A DNA stretch of 53,055 nt from JBNKFV01 sp050289485 (GCA_050289485.1 JBNKFV010000014.1:1-53055), one strand, 5' to 3'; shown: positions 9,462-18,355, counted from the first letter of the stretch. The notes: a model not told the origin generated them from the sequence alone. Numbers and translations are program-made.

Positions 9462-9770
9462 TGTGCAAGTATTGCGACACTGGGCACGGCAAATTTGCTC
9501 AAAAGGCCTACTATATACCCATACAAAAAGCTCAAGAACCCATTACTTTCTAGAATTTACATGAAGTATGGGGGTTGAAGTCATTGAAAATGTGCACTTT
9601 TACTAGTTTGCAAAAAAATACTGCGTTATTATCAGTTGAGAGTTGAGTGAAATGCGATCACAAATAGGCAGTATGTTCACAATACATGACGTTGCAGTGG
9701 TGATGCAAAGAACCCCAAAGGCTTCGAAGTATGGGTAAGGCTGGCGTTATAAAATCACACAAGGGAGTTA
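9462..9770. other. Intergenic region upstream of the Ig-like lipoprotein
   Basis: This 309-bp stretch has no credible gene. It is AT-rich in its middle part (about 9520-9650) and separates two divergently transcribed genes, so promoters for both should lie here. I could not fix a convincing -35/-10 pair. GGGAG at about 9763 is a clear ribosome-binding site for the gene starting at 9771. Confidence 0.5.
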
Positions 9771-11606
9771 ATGAATCCAATGTTTAGTTTCATTTCATCT
9801 ACCGCAAAAAGAGTTGGTGATGGTGCTCAGACCAAGAGTTGCAAGAAGGCTGGATCATCTTTGTGGGTAACTGGTGTATCAGTTGCGTTCTGCCTTGCCC
9901 TTACCTCTTGTGGAGGTGGCAGTGATGGCTCTGCTCCCGTCTTTGGTGGTGGTTCCGGTGGGTCTGGTGGTGGTTCAGGTACTACTACGCTGAAAATAGG
10001 TACTGGCATTCAAGATGATTTTGTTGGGGGTGACATAGGGCTTGGTGTGGCCGATATATTGGTCGGTGAGTCAACGACATTACGTGTTAATCTGGTTGAC
10101 GCAAATAATGAGCCGATTGTTGGTGGTGGTTATACAATCACATTTTCCTCTGACTGTTATGCGTTGGGTTTGGCATATTTCGGATCTGCACCCAGTGACG
10201 CGCCTACAGCAAGCGTCAATAACTCAGGCCTTGCATCCACGACGTATACGGATGCTGGTTGTGCCAGTGGTGGTGAAACGGTTACAGACATTATTACTGC
10301 TCGATTGGTTGTTGATAACGCGACAATTCAGGCTACGGGTACGATCAATGTAACGTCCACCGTTAATCCTACTTCAGTTCAATACCAAAGTACGGAAACT
10401 GATGTGATCAGCTTGAAAGGCGTGGGTGGCATTGAAACGACTCAGGTTACCTTTAAGCTGGTTGGTTCGAGTGGAGCCCCCATTTCCGGTGAGCAAATGG
10501 AGCTTGATCTCAGTAATACGATTGGTGGTATTACGCTGGTTGGTAGTAATAACGTGTACCCGTTGATTCGCGAAACCGATAGCAATGGTGAAGTTAGGGT
10601 ACGGGTACAAAGTGGTACCGTTGCTGCAACCACCAAAGTTATTGCTACCCATTCCACAAGTGGGCTGAGAGCCGAGTCCGAAGGTATTATCGTGTCTACT
10701 GGTCTGCCGGTAGCCAACCGCTTTTCCCTTTCTCTAAGTGCGTTTAACCCTCCGAACGCATTTAATACGGATGGGGTTGAAGTCTCTCTGTCGGTGATAG
10801 CCAGTGACCAATTTGGCAACAATGTACCAGACGGTACCACTATTAGCTTTTGGTCACCTGAGAGTGGGAATATCGGTAGTTCTTGTACTATTCAAGAGGG
10901 TGCCTGTTCAGTTAATTGGCGAAGTGCCTCGCCCAGGCCAAGTGATATGCGCCTGACGGTGATTGCTTATGCAAATGGCGCGGAAGAATTTACAGATCGT
11001 AATGGTAATAATATTTTTGATATGGGCAGTGAATTCAATGCCGCGGTGGACGACCTGCCAGAAGCTTATGTCGATGAAGACGAGAGCGGTTTTTATGAAA
11101 ATGTGGAAAAGTTCGTCGATACCAACAATAACAATATTTATGATGGGGGTAATTCAGAGTGGGATGGCCCCTGTTTGTTCGAAGCTAACGATACGACAAA
11201 CCGAAACGCCTATTGTGCTGGTCAAGAGTCTCTAGTGATATCTTCGTCTGCGGTTATTACCATGCCGACCAATTCTGCTAGATTGTTGAGTGCAGCTCCA
11301 GCGACAGGCTCCACTATAAATTTATCCGGTGGGGCAGTAACTGTTAGTATAGTTTTAGCTGATTCCAACACTGCGGCAGATAGCCTGGGTAGTAATCCCA
11401 TGCCGCTGGGTACGACCGTAGCGTTTTCGACAGATAATGGAGAGATTGTTGCGGGCGCGAGTTCTGAGGTCGATAATCGCACATCGCCATCGACCCACCA
11501 AGTATTGATAGCGCCGGATGATACCCCCAGCACTGGTACTCTTGTTTTAAGGGTCACGGCTCCGGATGGTACAGAGTCTGCTGCATTTTGGACGATAAGC
11601 GACTAG
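9771..11606 (+). CDS. Lipoprotein with bacterial Ig-like repeats and Asp/Asn calcium-type loops
   Basis: 611 residues, with GGGAG 6 bases before the start. The N-terminus carries a late signal segment and lipobox LTSC, then a Gly/Ser linker. Several repeats of the invasin/Big type follow (for example LRVNLVDANNEPIVGGGYTI, VSLSVIASDQFGNNVPDGT, VSIVLADSNTAADSLG). About residues 405-460 are inserted acidic, Asn-rich segments such as DRNGNNIFD, DEDESGFYE and DTNNNNIYDGG. Their spacing is like EF-hand or dockerin calcium loops. It is probably an outer-membrane-anchored surface adhesin or scaffold. It is monocistronic: a strong terminator follows 21 bases after the stop. Confidence 0.75.
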   Translation: MNPMFSFISSTAKRVGDGAQTKSCKKAGSSLWVTGVSVAFCLALTSCGGGSDGSAPVFGGGSGGSGGGSGTTTLKIGTGIQDDFVGGDIGLGVADILVGESTTLRVNLVDANNEPIVGGGYTITFSSDCYALGLAYFGSAPSDAPTASVNNSGLASTTYTDAGCASGGETVTDIITARLVVDNATIQATGTINVTSTVNPTSVQYQSTETDVISLKGVGGIETTQVTFKLVGSSGAPISGEQMELDLSNTIGGITLVGSNNVYPLIRETDSNGEVRVRVQSGTVAATTKVIATHSTSGLRAESEGIIVSTGLPVANRFSLSLSAFNPPNAFNTDGVEVSLSVIASDQFGNNVPDGTTISFWSPESGNIGSSCTIQEGACSVNWRSASPRPSDMRLTVIAYANGAEEFTDRNGNNIFDMGSEFNAAVDDLPEAYVDEDESGFYENVEKFVDTNNNNIYDGGNSEWDGPCLFEANDTTNRNAYCAGQESLVISSSAVITMPTNSARLLSAAPATGSTINLSGGAVTVSIVLADSNTAADSLGSNPMPLGTTVAFSTDNGEIVAGASSEVDNRTSPSTHQVLIAPDDTPSTGTLVLRVTAPDGTESAAFWTISD

Positions 11607-11627
11607 TTTGCTGAAACGTCGATTGAT

Positions 11628-11653
11628 AAAAAGGCCGCATCTGCGGCCTTTTT
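11628..11653 (+). terminator. Rho-independent terminator
   Basis: A 12-bp stem, AAAAAGGCCGCA / TGCGGCCTTTTT with a 2-base loop, ends in a T-run. It follows the Ig-like lipoprotein and separates it from ligA. Confidence 0.9.
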
Positions 11654-11853
11654 AATGCCTGCGCAATAAATTTTGGATCCAAAACGTGCCTATATAGCCA
11701 AAAACAATGAGTTTTTTTAAAATTATTAATTAGTATGGATCCATGTTGGCCTGGCAATTACGATTTTCATGATCCTAATCAATTACTCCTTCCCCCTTCT
11801 TGGCATCATAACCTTCGGCAAATATTGATTGAAATAACAATAACGGAGGCGTT

Positions 11854-12219
11854 ATGAGCGTGAAAGCGATGCGCGAGATTCCTGGTACGACATTCTTTGA
11901 TGGACCAATGTCGACCAAGGGCTATCCATTGAACAAACTGTGTTACTCGTTTAATAACGAGGAAGGTCGTGAAGCATTTAAACGCGACGAAGAAGCTTGT
12001 ATGAATAAATTTGGCTTAAATGAAGCGCAGAAACAGGCAGTACGCGATCGTGATGTGCTGGGCATGATTCGCGAAGGCGGCAGTATTTATTATCTGGCCA
12101 AGTTTGGCACGATCCTGAATTTGAACGTGCAGGATTTTGGCGGCTTGCAAACAGGGCAATCAACGGAAGCATTTCAGGCATATCTCGACAGTCAGGGGGT
12201 GGGCAAACATCATGGCTAA
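11854..12219 (+). CDS. ligA: Protocatechuate 4,5-dioxygenase, alpha (small) subunit
   Basis: 121 residues with GGAGG 6 bases before the ATG. The sequence follows the LigA family along its whole length (IPGTTFFDGPMSTKGYPLNK, then the helical NEEGREAFKRDEEACM segment and DRDVLGMIREGGSIYYLAKF). LigA caps the active site of LigB and the pair cleaves protocatechuate at the 4,5 bond (meta ring opening). Its last 8 bases overlap the start of ligB, so the two are translationally coupled. None of the downstream pathway genes (ligC, ligI, ligJ, ligK) is adjacent, so the true substrate could be a related catechol such as gallate. Confidence 0.88.
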   Translation: MSVKAMREIPGTTFFDGPMSTKGYPLNKLCYSFNNEEGREAFKRDEEACMNKFGLNEAQKQAVRDRDVLGMIREGGSIYYLAKFGTILNLNVQDFGGLQTGQSTEAFQAYLDSQGVGKHHG

Positions 12220-13051
12220 GATTATTGGTGCAATCGGTTCATCCCATATTCCTGCGATTGGCGCAGCAATGGATAAAGGCATTGAGCAAACCCCCTACTG
12301 GAAAGATTTTTTCGATGGCTACATCCCGGTAAGAGAATGGATGCAGGAAGTTAAACCGGATATTGTGATTGTGTTTTACAACGACCACGGTTTAGAAATG
12401 TTTCTCGATAAAAAACCAACCTTTGCCATTGGTACGGCAGCACAGTATGAAAATGCTGACGAAGGTTGGGGCATCAAACCTATTCCCCCCGTGCGTGGCG
12501 AAACGGAGCTGTCGTGGCATATTGTTAATGAATTGATCGAGAACGATTTCGATCCTACTGTCTGTCAAGACATTAAAGTCGATCACGGTTTAACCGTGCC
12601 TCTCACATTGATGTATCCCGATAAATCTTACGATCAGGTAAAGGTGATTCCCGTTTGTATTAATTGCGAACGGCATCCGATGCCAAAACCGTCTCGCGCT
12701 TTCGCGTTTGGTCAGGCGATTGGCCGTGCGGTTGAATCGTTTGCCGGTGATCAGAAAGTGGTGGTGATGGGCACAGGTGGTTTGTCGCATCAGCTCGACG
12801 GTGAGCGTGCCGGGTTTCTTAATATTGATTTCGACCGTGAATGTCTCGATAAAATGGTTTCTGACCCAGAAGCATTGGCGCAGTACAGTATCGAAGACTT
12901 GGTTGAAATTGCGGGTGCCCAGGGCGTTGAACTAAACATGTGGCTTGCTATGCGCGGCTGTTTACACGGTAATGTTAAAGAGCTGCATCGCAATCTGGTG
13001 GCACCTATTTCAAATACGTGCGCAGGCTTGCAGTTATTGCTTAACGAGTAA
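12212..13051 (+). CDS. ligB: Protocatechuate 4,5-dioxygenase, beta (catalytic) subunit
   Basis: The frame extends upstream to 12137, but the ATG at 12212 overlaps the ligA stop and gives 279 residues, the usual LigB length. Type II extradiol dioxygenase residues are in place. His12 (SSHIP), His59 (YNDHG) and Glu240 (GVELNMW) match the Fe(II) ligands. His193 (GGLSHQL) matches the catalytic base, by comparison with the Sphingobium LigB numbering as I remember it (12, 61, 242, 195). The enzyme should therefore be active. It is a cytosolic alpha2beta2 partner of LigA. A strong terminator follows. Confidence 0.9.
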   Translation: MAKIIGAIGSSHIPAIGAAMDKGIEQTPYWKDFFDGYIPVREWMQEVKPDIVIVFYNDHGLEMFLDKKPTFAIGTAAQYENADEGWGIKPIPPVRGETELSWHIVNELIENDFDPTVCQDIKVDHGLTVPLTLMYPDKSYDQVKVIPVCINCERHPMPKPSRAFAFGQAIGRAVESFAGDQKVVVMGTGGLSHQLDGERAGFLNIDFDRECLDKMVSDPEALAQYSIEDLVEIAGAQGVELNMWLAMRGCLHGNVKELHRNLVAPISNTCAGLQLLLNE

Positions 13052-13074
13052 TTATTTTTAGTGATTACTTTTGC

Positions 13075-13107
13075 AAAAAGGCCTTTGGTTTCCCAAAGGC
13101 CTTTTTT
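13075..13107. terminator. Bidirectional terminator between ligB and tex
   Basis: A 14-bp stem (AAAAAGGCCTTTGG / CCAAAGGCCTTTTT) with a 4-base loop has A- and T-runs on both sides. It serves convergent ligB and tex. Confidence 0.9.
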
Positions 13108-13134
13108 GGTTTTCATTTTCGTGAAGAGTGTAAT

Positions 13135-15459
13135 CTACTTCTTATTCTTCAGCGCCTGTTGCAGTAAAGCACCCATGCTACCCATACCACCATTGTTTTG
13201 GTTGCCGCGCGATTTGTTGCGATTCTGATTGTCTTGCGGCTTGCGTGGTACTCGGCGTGGGCCTTCGTTGCCTGCAACCTTTTCGCCGGGTTGATCATCC
13301 AGCCGCATTGATAGGCCAATTCGTTTTCGTGGGGCGTCGACTTCCATAACTTTGACTTTAACGATGTCACCGGCTTTCACGACGTCGCGAGGGTCTTTGA
13401 CGAAGGTATTTGATAACGCTGAAATATGCACCAAGCCATCTTGGTGTACGCCGATATCTACAAAGGCCCCAAAGTTGGTTACGTTGGTCACGCTGCCTTC
13501 GAGAATCATACCGGGTTCCAGGTCAGAGATTTTTTCTACTCCATCCTGGAATTGCGCCGTTTTAAATTCAGGGCGCGGGTCGCGGCCGGGTTTGTCGAGC
13601 TCGCTGATGATATCGGTTACTGTGGGCACGCCGAATTTTTCGTCCGTGTAGTCGGCGGCTTTCAGTGCGCGTAAAAATCCAGAATCGCCAATTAAGCCCT
13701 TAATTTCGCGACTGTTTTTCTTGGCGATAGCTTCTACCACGGAATAAGATTCAGGGTGAACGGCAGATGCATCCAACGGATTTTCGCCATTGGCTACGCG
13801 CAAAAAGCCAGCGGCTTGTTCAAACGTTTTAGCACCGAAGCGTGTGACTTTTTTCAGGTCTTCACGGCTTTTGAAGATGCCGTTTTGATCGCGGTGCTCA
13901 ACAATGTTGTTGGCAATACTTTGACTCAGACCAGAGACGCGCGCCAGTAGCGGAGCCGATGCGGTATTCACTTCTACCCCTACGGCGTTTACACAGTCTT
14001 CAACCACGGCATCGAGCGAGCGCGCCAGTTGCGATTGCGATACATCGTGTTGGTATTGGCCTACGCCGATGGACTTTGGTTCAATTTTTACCAATTCGGC
14101 GAGTGGATCTTGCAAGCGGCGTGCAATAGAGATAGCGCCCCGGATAGTCACGTCGAGATCGGGGAATTCTTTGGCAGCAAATTCCGAGGCAGAATAAACG
14201 GAGGCGCCGGCTTCGTTTACCATCACTTTTTGAATATTCAGGTCTTTGTGGTGCTTGAGTACGTCGCCGACAAATTTGTCGGTTTCACGTGAGGCGGTAC
14301 CGTTGCCAATGGCAATCAGGCCTACGTTATGTTTTTTGCACCAGTTAGCCAAAGCGGCTTCGGCTTCGGCAATCCGGTTTTGCGGTGGCGTTGGGAAAAT
14401 GGCGCCGTGGTCCAGGACTTTGCCAGTGGCATCGACTACTGCCACTTTTACACCGGTGCGCAAGCCAGGGTCGAGACCAATGGTGGCTTTTTGCCCAGCG
14501 GGTGCGGCTAATAGTAGGTCTTTAAGGTTACTGGCAAAAACGTTGATGGCTTCTTTTTCTGCTCCTTCGCGCATTTCGCCCAGCAGATCGGTTTCGAGAT
14601 GGGTTAACAGTTTGATGCGCCATGTCCAGCGTACGACTTCGGCCAACCATTTGTCGGCGGCTCGGTCTTGATCGCGAATATCCCAAAACTCAGCCACCAT
14701 GGTTTCGCAAGGGTGGCCAGAAGTACTTTCGTTATCAACCGTGATGGCCAGCGACAAAAAGCCTTCGTTACGGCCACGCAACATCGCCAGCGCACGGTGT
14801 GAGGGTACACTTTTTATGGGTTCGTCGTGCTCAAAGTAGTCACGAAATTTTTGCGCGTCGTTGTCTTTATCTTTGCCTTCGATAACGCGCGCGGTTAACT
14901 GGCCTTCGCTCTTCAGAAATTGGCGTAACTTCTGCAGCAAGTCGGCATTTTCACTGAAGCGTTCCATCAAGATGTACTTGGCACCGTCGAGTGCATCTTT
15001 GGTGGTTTCAATTTTATGTTCGCTGTTAAAGAACTTGGCGGCTTCAGTTTCCGGATCCAGGCTGGGGTCGTTATAGAGTGCATCTGCCAGCGGTTCGAGC
15101 CCGGCTTCAATGGCAATCTGGCCTTTGGTACGGCGCTTGGGTTTGTAGGGCAGGTACAGATCTTCAAGACGGTTTTTGGTGTCGGCGCCATTGATTTCGG
15201 CAGCCAGTTCAGGGGTGAGCTTGCCTTGCTCGTCAATGCTCTTGAGAATAGTTTCACGGCGCTCTTCCAGCTCGCGCAGGTAGCGCAAGCGCTCTTCCAG
15301 GCTACGCAACTGGGTGTCGTCGAGTGCGCCGGTTACCTCTTTACGGTAACGGGCAATAAACGGCACGGTGGCACCTTCATCCAACAACCCCACGGCGGCG
15401 GTAACCTGTTGGGTGTTAACGTTTAATTCTTCGGCAATACGTGTGTAAATGCTGTTCAT
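13135..15459 (-). CDS. tex: Transcription accessory protein Tex
   Basis: 774 residues, full length for Tex. An N-terminal helical region begins at the ATG (IAEELNVNTQQVTAAVGLLDEG, then FIARYRKEVTGALDD). The YqgF/RNase H-like domain starts near residue 325 (IGLDPGLRTGVKVAVVD). Helix-hairpin-helix segments follow (NTASAPLLARVSGLS, TRFGAKTFEQAAGFLRV). The S1 domain runs from about 650 to 722 (EGSVTNVTNFGAFVDIGVHQ). The tail is basic and Gln/Asn-rich (residues about 735-774), as in many Tex proteins. Tex is a cytosolic RNA-binding factor affecting transcription and RNA processing. It is transcribed alone, toward the ligAB terminator. Confidence 0.95.
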   Translation of the reverse strand: MNSIYTRIAEELNVNTQQVTAAVGLLDEGATVPFIARYRKEVTGALDDTQLRSLEERLRYLRELEERRETILKSIDEQGKLTPELAAEINGADTKNRLEDLYLPYKPKRRTKGQIAIEAGLEPLADALYNDPSLDPETEAAKFFNSEHKIETTKDALDGAKYILMERFSENADLLQKLRQFLKSEGQLTARVIEGKDKDNDAQKFRDYFEHDEPIKSVPSHRALAMLRGRNEGFLSLAITVDNESTSGHPCETMVAEFWDIRDQDRAADKWLAEVVRWTWRIKLLTHLETDLLGEMREGAEKEAINVFASNLKDLLLAAPAGQKATIGLDPGLRTGVKVAVVDATGKVLDHGAIFPTPPQNRIAEAEAALANWCKKHNVGLIAIGNGTASRETDKFVGDVLKHHKDLNIQKVMVNEAGASVYSASEFAAKEFPDLDVTIRGAISIARRLQDPLAELVKIEPKSIGVGQYQHDVSQSQLARSLDAVVEDCVNAVGVEVNTASAPLLARVSGLSQSIANNIVEHRDQNGIFKSREDLKKVTRFGAKTFEQAAGFLRVANGENPLDASAVHPESYSVVEAIAKKNSREIKGLIGDSGFLRALKAADYTDEKFGVPTVTDIISELDKPGRDPRPEFKTAQFQDGVEKISDLEPGMILEGSVTNVTNFGAFVDIGVHQDGLVHISALSNTFVKDPRDVVKAGDIVKVKVMEVDAPRKRIGLSMRLDDQPGEKVAGNEGPRRVPRKPQDNQNRNKSRGNQNNGGMGSMGALLQQALKNKK

Positions 15460-15813
15460 AGAAAGGCAAACTCTCTCGGTGTCGACTTAAGCATATTGTC
15501 ATAGTGGCTTGTTAATAAGCGGCGCACGGATGCGTCGCCATTGGTCGCAGGCCAATGTAAGTCTTGGAAATACAAGGGATTTCGTAAAATTCCGTGGGTA
15601 TTTCCAAGGCGTGCGACAAAATAGATAAGGAGACCTATTTTGTCGCCGGGTTAATAGACAGGCTCAGGCTGACGATGCAAAACGTGATAGGCAGGCATGA
15701 CCGCCCCGCTGGCTGATCTGTGTTCCGCATTATGCGTATTTACAGCAAGGTTTACAGTCTTGTTTTTGCCTGGGAAATATGGCTGTACAGTGGGTGTGAA
15801 ACAGAGGTGGAAG
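15460..15813. other. Intergenic region between tex and the sirtuin gene
   Basis: A 354-bp divergent spacer. It carries several dyads: GGCGCAC/GCGTCGCC near 15521-15539, CATTGG/CCAATG near 15539-15557, a GGAAATA/TATTTCC pair near 15566-15605, and the 12-bp perfect inverted repeat listed separately. No gene is supported. The frame open from 15697 is the unneeded 5' extension of the sirtuin. Confidence 0.5.
15613..15646. repeat. Perfect 12-bp inverted repeat with 10-base spacer
   Basis: GCGACAAAATAG at 15613-15624 and CTATTTTGTCGC at 15635-15646 are exact reverse complements, separated by ATAAGGAGAC. There is no terminal T-run. It may be an operator or an RNA hairpin in the sirtuin leader. The GGAG motif lies in the loop, but no start codon follows at a suitable distance. 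Confidence 0.6.
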
Positions 15814-16662
15814 ATGGCGACAATCATGATGAATCAGGTACAAGGTTCGGCGGCCGGCGAGCTAGCCTTGCTGCAAACATTTATGGACAGGCATAGAAAG
15901 GTGGTCGTGCTCACGGGCGCGGGTTGTAGCACCTCGTCGGGTATTCCGGCTTATCGCGACGCCAGTGGCACCTGGCAGCGTAGTACGCCGATTCAGCATA
16001 ACGAATTTATCGGCCAGCGGGCTGCACGCCAGCGTTATTGGGCTCGCAGCCTGGTGGGGTGGCGGCACGTATTGGCAGCCAGGCCGAATGCCATACATGA
16101 CACCTTGGCAGAGTGGGAACGTACTGGGCGTATTGAGCTGCTGATTACGCAAAATGTGGATGGCCTACATCGGCGTGCTGGCAGTGAAAATCTTGTGGAG
16201 TTGCATGGGGCGCTAGAGCGGGTGTTTTGCCTGCAATGTCAGCAAGCCGATACCCGGGCCGCGGTGCAGATACAGTTGGCAAAGCACAACCCGGACCTGG
16301 TGAAGTATGTGGCCAGTGCTGGGCCCGATGGAGATGCCGATGTGGATGGCTTGGATTTGTCGTCGGTAGTGACGCCCTTGTGTGAGCACTGCGGCGGCGA
16401 CCTGATGCCAGACGTGGTGTTTTTTGGTGGTACGGTGCCGAAAACACGGGTGCAGCGTTGTCGTGAGGCCATTCAGCAGGCCGACGCGCTATTGGTGTTG
16501 GGTTCAAGTCTAATGGTCTACTCGGGGTTTCGTTTCTGCCGCGACGCAGCGGCACTGGGTAAGCCAATTGCGGTGGTGAACCAGGGAGTAACCCGTGCTG
16601 ATGATTTGTTGCAGTTGAAGGTATCGGCGGATGTGGCTGAGGCGCTGGCAGCAATCACGTAA
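15814..16662 (+). CDS. NAD-dependent deacylase, sirtuin (class II, SIRT4-like)
   Basis: The ATG at 15814 is chosen over the frame start at 15697, because AGAGGTGG lies just upstream and the protein then begins shortly before the Rossmann motif. The product is about 282 residues. It carries the NAD-binding GAGCSTSSGIPAYRD and TQNVDGLHRRAG motifs, the catalytic His in ELHGALERVFC, and the zinc-binding pairs CLQC and CEHC, with a long acidic insert between them (PDGDADVDG) typical of SIRT4-like bacterial sirtuins. It removes acyl groups from lysines using NAD+. The substrate cannot be read from the sequence, and the neighbours give no clue. Confidence 0.9.
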   Translation: MATIMMNQVQGSAAGELALLQTFMDRHRKVVVLTGAGCSTSSGIPAYRDASGTWQRSTPIQHNEFIGQRAARQRYWARSLVGWRHVLAARPNAIHDTLAEWERTGRIELLITQNVDGLHRRAGSENLVELHGALERVFCLQCQQADTRAAVQIQLAKHNPDLVKYVASAGPDGDADVDGLDLSSVVTPLCEHCGGDLMPDVVFFGGTVPKTRVQRCREAIQQADALLVLGSSLMVYSGFRFCRDAAALGKPIAVVNQGVTRADDLLQLKVSADVAEALAAIT

Positions 16663-17100
16663 GCACTGGTTTAAGGTAGATCGAGTGGTTGGGGCTGGTA
16701 ATCATTTCATAAGGGGCAATCCCTTATTTACGCTAATATGTTCTAAGGCCTTAGATCATGGTTTGACGACAAATAGTTACACCGTAATCTCTGGCTTCCA
16801 AAGTACAAGTATGAGGTTATTATTGGGTCAGTAAGAAATTAGTGGGTAAGTAGATTATTCGATTTGGCCCTTTAGTTTGAAGTAGGACGGAGTGTGAGCT
16901 GGTTCACGTCTGGGCTGATTTAGTTACTCTTATAATTTCCCCGATTACTACAATAAATTTTCAATCTTTAGTGCTGAGCGCTGTGTTCGTCTAGCAGGCT
17001 GTTGTTATAGCTCCAAATAAATACATTTACGATTTGAATGTTAAAGGCAGTATTTAAAATCTTGTATTAAGCCGCTGAACACTACAGTAAGGATACTCTA
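16663..17100. other. AT-rich spacer before the peptide-export locus
   Basis: 438 bp without a believable gene. Base composition falls toward AT here and stays low to about 19800. A possible weak promoter, TTGAAT (17034-17039) and TAAAAT (17055-17060), has a short 15-base spacer and lies about 40 bases before the beta-barrel gene. AAGGA at about 17090 can serve as its ribosome-binding site. Confidence 0.4.
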
Positions 17101-18006
17101 ATGCGCATTGGATTCGCTAATAATTTGTTTAATCTTCTATCTCTCTCTTTCATTTTTTCAACGTTTTTCTACTCATCTTTTTCAGTTGCAGAACTTCCTC
17201 TAACGATAGAGGATCTGATTTCAGAAAAAGGCAGCGTAAGGTTAAATGCCTCCTTCTCCTACGCCACTTCAAATACCAAAAGCTTGCAAACTTCTGATCC
17301 TATTATCGTGCAAACAGGTGAAACTTCTTTCATAACTGTTCCAACAAAAGTCGGAGAAATAAGAAGTAATATTGACACTATTGTTAGTACCTTGGGTTTG
17401 AGATATGGGCTGAGCAATAATGCCGAATTATATTCTCGTGCCAGTTATGTAAATAACGAAACTCGGTATAGTAGTGTGTCAGGCACAGGAGAGGAAAGCC
17501 TAAATCAACTTGCCTCCGCATGGGCAGGTCTCAACTATCAACTATCCAGGGATGATCAGACGCCTGCTTTGCTTGCCTTTATGGAAGGGGCGCTTTACGA
17601 AAATCACAGAGAAGACAGCGCATCAGGAAAAAGCTGGCTTATCGGTATTACAACTTATCGAGCTATTGATCCAATTGTTATCGCTTTAACGGCAACCTAT
17701 CAATGGAATCAAAAACGCGACGATGGGAATCTGAGTTATAAACCGGGTGACTTTATTTTAATATCTCCATCTGTTGCATTCACAGTAAATGAGCGAGTGA
17801 CGTTAACTTCTGGCTTTCAGTGGATAAGCAGGCAATCAGAAAAATACGATAATGTATCAGGAGGATTTCGCCAAACCAATATGGATATTGTTTTTGGTAT
17901 GGGTTACGGATTCGCAGAAGGAAATACGGTTAATATTTCTTTTGATGCGAATGTCTCGGGTCAGGATCAATCCAGTCTGAGAGTAAATTGGCTTTATGCC
18001 TTCTAA
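17101..18006 (+). CDS. Outer-membrane beta-barrel protein, putative peptide export channel
   Basis: 301 residues. An N-terminal hydrophobic signal ends SVA-E near residue 30. The rest alternates in amphipathic strands (SVRLNASFSYATSN, NAELYSRASYVNNETRYSS, VIALTATYQWNQKRDDG, RVTLTSGFQWISRQ) and ends in Trp-Leu-Tyr-Ala-Phe, a terminal aromatic as in Bam substrates. Overall it recalls the Phenol_MetA_deg (PF13557) type of barrel. It starts an apparent operon with a double-glycine-leader precursor 27 bases downstream, two zinc-ribbon membrane proteins and a C39 peptidase. By analogy with FapF in the Fap amyloid system it may be the exit channel for the processed peptide. That role is inference. 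Codons are AT-rich compared with flanking genes. Confidence 0.75.
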   Translation: MRIGFANNLFNLLSLSFIFSTFFYSSFSVAELPLTIEDLISEKGSVRLNASFSYATSNTKSLQTSDPIIVQTGETSFITVPTKVGEIRSNIDTIVSTLGLRYGLSNNAELYSRASYVNNETRYSSVSGTGEESLNQLASAWAGLNYQLSRDDQTPALLAFMEGALYENHREDSASGKSWLIGITTYRAIDPIVIALTATYQWNQKRDDGNLSYKPGDFILISPSVAFTVNERVTLTSGFQWISRQSEKYDNVSGGFRQTNMDIVFGMGYGFAEGNTVNISFDANVSGQDQSSLRVNWLYAF

Positions 18007-18033
18007 ACTTAAATAGTAATTATGGAGAAAACT

Positions 18034-18348
18034 ATGAAAAAGTTAGTCTTATCTGCACTAATCACTACGCTTTTTGCAGTACCAGCGTTGGCTGAAACAA
18101 GTAGTAATTTTACTGATGCCAATCTGGTGTTTGGTTTGCCTGATGAGCAGCTTGCTCAGGTAGAAATGTTGTCGACCGAAGAAATGCAAGCAACGGAAGG
18201 TGCTGTATTGCCTTTCACTGTAGCGCTGGCCCTCGGTCTCAGGTTTACAGCGAATCCATTGATAAGACATTATGGAAGTAGTTTCGCACTGGCTTATGGT
18301 ACGTATCGTGGGGCGAGGGATAACCATCCGATCGTACGACGACACTAG
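18034..18348 (+). CDS. Sec-exported precursor peptide with double-glycine-type leader
   Basis: 104 residues. The ATG at 18034 is used because TGGAG sits 6 bases upstream. The in-frame ATG at 18022 is part of that site. Residues 1-20 form a Sec signal peptide (MKKLVLSALITTLFAVPALA). Residues 21-57 are an acidic leader ending LSTEEMQATEGA. Counting back from the Ala, Leu is -12, Ser -11, Glu -8, Met -7, Gly -2 and Ala -1, matching the consensus cut by C39 peptidases. Residues 58-104 would be the released 47-residue peptide: a hydrophobic VLPFTVALALGL start, then Gly/Tyr-rich, and basic at the end. An exported C39 peptidase is encoded at 19131. Whether the product is a bacteriocin, signal or fibre subunit is unknown. 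Confidence 0.75.
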   Translation: MKKLVLSALITTLFAVPALAETSSNFTDANLVFGLPDEQLAQVEMLSTEEMQATEGAVLPFTVALALGLRFTANPLIRHYGSSFALAYGTYRGARDNHPIVRRH

Positions 18349-18355
18349 AAGTTTT

